Assembly (NCBI RefSeq): GCF_030433895.1
Contig: NZ_JARUXE010000025.1
Coordinates: forward strand, 1 to 64,000
Reading direction: 5' to 3'
DNA length: 64,000 nucleotides
Source of the DNA: Arthrobacter sp. PsM3
Lineage (GTDB): Bacteria > Actinomycetota > Actinomycetes > Actinomycetales > Micrococcaceae
Shown here: positions 61,814-64,000 of the stretch, piece after piece
Numbering within the stretch: the stretch's first letter is position 1
Layout of the letters: each line of letters opens with the position of its first letter
Notes under the pieces: generated by a model
Told to the model about the DNA's origin: nothing
The model's input: only the letters and a program-made list of their open reading frames with translations
Database searches by the model: none
Program-made: the position numbers and the translations under genes

Positions 61814-63127
61814 CTAGGGACGTCCAAGTCCGCGATAGGTCCATCCGGCCGCGCGCCATTTTGCGGCGTCAAGTACATTGCGGCCGTCCAGGATCCGGGG
61901 CGAGCCCACCATCCCGGCAAGTTCGTAAGGGTCAAGGCCGCGGTACTGCGGCCATTCTGTGAGGAGCAGCAAAGCATCTGCTCCCTGTATCGCCCACTCG
62001 GTATCAAATTCATACTGCAGCTCCGGGAATCTTTTGGCGGCGTTGGGCAGCGCCTTCGGGTCGGTGACGGTTACTATGGCTCCCTGCGAATGGAGCTCAG
62101 CTGCGATGCTGAGCGCAGGGGAGTCGCGGACGTCGTCGCTTTCGGGTTTGAAGGCTGCACCCAGCACTGTGATTCGCTTATCCTGTAAGGCTCCGACACA
62201 CAGTGCGCGGGTCAGTTCCACGACGCGTTCCCGTCGCCGCACGTTGATGGCGTCCACCTCACGGAGGAACGTAAGCGCCTGATCCGCGCCCAGCTCGCCA
62301 GCACGGGCCATGAACGCCCGAATGTCCTTGGGCAGGCATCCCCCGCCAAACCCAATGCCGGCATCGAGGAATTTCCGGCCGATGCGGTCATCCATGCCGA
62401 TTGCGTCTGCCAGCTGTGTGACGTCCGCCCCCGAGGCTTCGCAGACTTCTGCCATGGCGTTGATGAAGGAGATCTTAGTAGCCAAGAATGAGTTGGCGGC
62501 TGCCTTGACCAGCTCGGCGGTGGGTAGAGCCATCACCATCCGCGGAATACCCGCCCCCAGAAGCTCGGAGTAGACCCTGTCCAGGATTGTCACAGCGGGA
62601 TGGTCCTCTGAACCGTCCTGCACGCCGTAAACGAGGCGGTCAGGCTGGAGGGTATCGGCCACTGCGTGCCCTTCTCGGAGGAACTCGGGGTTCCATACCA
62701 AGTGGGCACCCGGCTCGGAGTTTCGGATCCGTCCCGCAAGACGTGCTGCTGTGCCTACGGGCACCGTTGACTTACCGACGACGACGTCGCCAGCCCGGAG
62801 ATGCGGTCGAAGCGAGAGTGTTGCGGCGTAAACGTAGTCCAAGTCTGCACCGTTCTCGCCCTCTTTCTGCGGGGTGCCCACACAAATGAAGTGGACGTCG
62901 CTTCCGGCGGCCGCTGTCATGTCAGTCGTAAAGGATAGGCGACCAGTCTCCCGGAGGTCTTCGAGGAGCTCATTCAAATTGGGCTCGTAAAATGGCGCTA
63001 CGGCGCCAGAGAGGGAATTGATCTTCCCTTCATCGACATCGATGCCGACCACCTCGTGCCCCAGCTTGGCCATGCAGGCCGCATGTACGGCGCCAAGGTA
63101 CCCGCAACCAATGACTGTTATGCGCAT
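61814..63127 (-). CDS. ugd: UDP-glucose 6-dehydrogenase
   Basis: A 437-aa NAD-dependent enzyme making UDP-glucuronate. Rossmann motif VIGCGYLGAVHAACMAKLG, the FICVGTPQ region, and the catalytic C264 in GIGFGGGCLPKD. ATG 63127. With galU nearby it provides acidic sugar nucleotides; forms an operon with the DUF4012 gene downstream and the sugar transferase upstream (45 bp gap). Confidence 0.93.
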   Translation of the reverse strand: MRITVIGCGYLGAVHAACMAKLGHEVVGIDVDEGKINSLSGAVAPFYEPNLNELLEDLRETGRLSFTTDMTAAAGSDVHFICVGTPQKEGENGADLDYVYAATLSLRPHLRAGDVVVGKSTVPVGTAARLAGRIRNSEPGAHLVWNPEFLREGHAVADTLQPDRLVYGVQDGSEDHPAVTILDRVYSELLGAGIPRMVMALPTAELVKAAANSFLATKISFINAMAEVCEASGADVTQLADAIGMDDRIGRKFLDAGIGFGGGCLPKDIRAFMARAGELGADQALTFLREVDAINVRRRERVVELTRALCVGALQDKRITVLGAAFKPESDDVRDSPALSIAAELHSQGAIVTVTDPKALPNAAKRFPELQYEFDTEWAIQGADALLLLTEWPQYRGLDPYELAGMVGSPRILDGRNVLDAAKWRAAGWTYRGLGRP

Positions 63128-63172
63128 TTTTTCCTTCTGCTTTAAACGGGATATCGCGAACAGCAGCGCTGG

Positions 63173-64000
63173 TCAGTAAGCGCCGGTCCGGTAGAGGACA
63201 GCTCGCACGGTTCGCAACAGGATGATGAGATCGCCGGCCAAGGACCAATTCTCCACGTAGTAGAGGTCGAGCCGGACCGCGTCCTGCCAGGACAGATTCG
63301 AGCGGCCGCTGACTTGCCACAACCCTGTGAGACCTGGCTTCACGAGAAGTCGGCGGCGCACGTCTTGTTCGTACGCCTCTACTTCCGACGGCAGCGGGGG
63401 TCGGGGGCCCACTAGGCTCATGGATCCGGCAACAATGTTGAAAAGCTGAGGTAGTTCATCCAAACTGAACTTCCTCAGTACAGCGCCGGCGCGGGTCACC
63501 CTTGGGTCCTGCTTCATCTTGAAGAGCACGCCCCTACCTTCGTTATGGGAGGAGAGATGTTCAAGTTGTTGTTCAGCGTCAACCCCCATTGAGCGGAATT
63601 TGAGCATTCCGAAACGAGCGCCTTCGATTCCCACGCGCTCCTGTTTGAATAGGATGGGGCCAGGGCTATCCAGCTTGACCGCGATGGCCACGCACACCAT
63701 GACCGGGAATGCCAAGATGATCATGGCCGCAGCCGCCACGATATCGAACAAACGCTTGGCGACCCCCTGGCCACCCTCCAACGCTGGCGTCGTGACGTGA
63801 ATCAGTGGCAGCCCGGCAACCTGCTGCGTATGGATCCGGGGGCCCGCGATATCTGTCAGGGCCGGAGCCATGATCAGGCCAATATTGCGGGCGGCGAGTT
63901 CCCAGCCCAAGTGCCGTAGCGTCTGGGGATGCAGCTGGACCCCGGCCGACACGGCAACCGTGTCGGCATTGCATGCGGTGATTGCCGCAAGTATTGAGAG
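63173..64000 (-). CDS. Exopolysaccharide polyprenyl-phosphate sugar-1-phosphate transferase (partial, 5' end outside window)
   Basis: At least 275 residues visible. The C-terminal sugar transferase domain has a membrane helix (FDIVAAAAMIILAFPVMVC), SPGPILFKQERVG, the KFRSMGVDAE, SLDELPQLFNI, GPRPPLPSEV and KPGLTGLWQVSGRS motifs. The open frame runs on to the window edge through ITACNADTVAVSAG, part of the nucleotide-binding-like region of the polyprenyl glycosylphosphotransferase family, so the apparent GTG start at 63952 is not the true start. It would load the first sugar phosphate onto undecaprenyl phosphate. Confidence 0.9.
   Translation of the reverse strand, partial: LSILAAITACNADTVAVSAGVQLHPQTLRHLGWELAARNIGLIMAPALTDIAGPRIHTQQVAGLPLIHVTTPALEGGQGVAKRLFDIVAAAAMIILAFPVMVCVAIAVKLDSPGPILFKQERVGIEGARFGMLKFRSMGVDAEQQLEHLSSHNEGRGVLFKMKQDPRVTRAGAVLRKFSLDELPQLFNIVAGSMSLVGPRPPLPSEVEAYEQDVRRRLLVKPGLTGLWQVSGRSNLSWQDAVRLDLYYVENWSLAGDLIILLRTVRAVLYRTGAY

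Overview
The window is 64 kb of high-GC DNA with frequent GTG and TTG starts, ATGA-type stop/start overlaps, LAxTG-type sorting signals, actinobacterial-style regulators (PucR, FCD-GntR, ROK) and a putrescine oxidase of the Micrococcus/Rhodococcus type. This points to an actinobacterium, most likely an Arthrobacter-like member of the Micrococcaceae. The genus is an inference; no 16S or marker gene is present.

Layout. 1-20 kb is a catabolic island. A minus-strand set (alcohol dehydrogenase, Baeyer-Villiger monooxygenase, esterase, semialdehyde dehydrogenase) faces a plus-strand set (omega-aminotransferase, class III CoA-transferase, glutaryl-CoA-dehydrogenase-like enzyme), with a PucR regulator at the divergent junction. 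After some small hypothetical genes comes a putrescine module: FCD regulator, soluble cache-domain protein, gamma-aminobutyraldehyde dehydrogenase, APC permease, putrescine oxidase. Its product GABA feeds the aminotransferase and semialdehyde dehydrogenase at the start of the window. 20-29 kb holds a hydantoinase/oxoprolinase HyuA-HyuB pair with an NCS1 permease, a second PucR regulator and an AAT-family permease. 29-31.4 kb is a scar with a transposase fragment and a duplicated 3' end of the permease gene. 31.4-38.1 kb is a sugar-uptake cassette (binding protein, two permeases, ThuA, Gfo/Idh oxidoreductase, ROK regulator) with no ATPase gene. It looks like a thuEFG-AB operon lacking thuK, preceded by two 23-bp palindromes.

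38-49 kb: an S9 oligopeptidase, an OmpR-type response regulator, then a minus-strand run consisting of low-MW tyrosine phosphatase, LCP ligase, processive GT2 polysaccharide synthase, lipoprotein, orphan receiver, GH8 endoglucanase and a soluble hybrid histidine kinase. I read this as a compact cellulose-like polysaccharide system under two-component control and consider it the most interesting candidate in the window. 49.5-54.4 kb is the phenylacetyl-CoA epoxidase operon paaABCDE plus a PaaG-like isomerase, behind a recognisable promoter overlapped by a PaaR-like operator. 54-64 kb carries galU, an IS21-family element (2131 bp, 5-bp target duplication, broken istB) inserted in the 3' end of a vanZ-like gene, a small LAxTG surface protein, a DUF4012 protein, UDP-glucose dehydrogenase and a sugar transferase cut by the window edge. 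These suggest exopolysaccharide synthesis from UDP-glucose/UDP-glucuronate.

No tRNA, rRNA, CRISPR array or phage structural gene was recognised. All functional calls come from motifs and family knowledge read by eye; nothing was searched.
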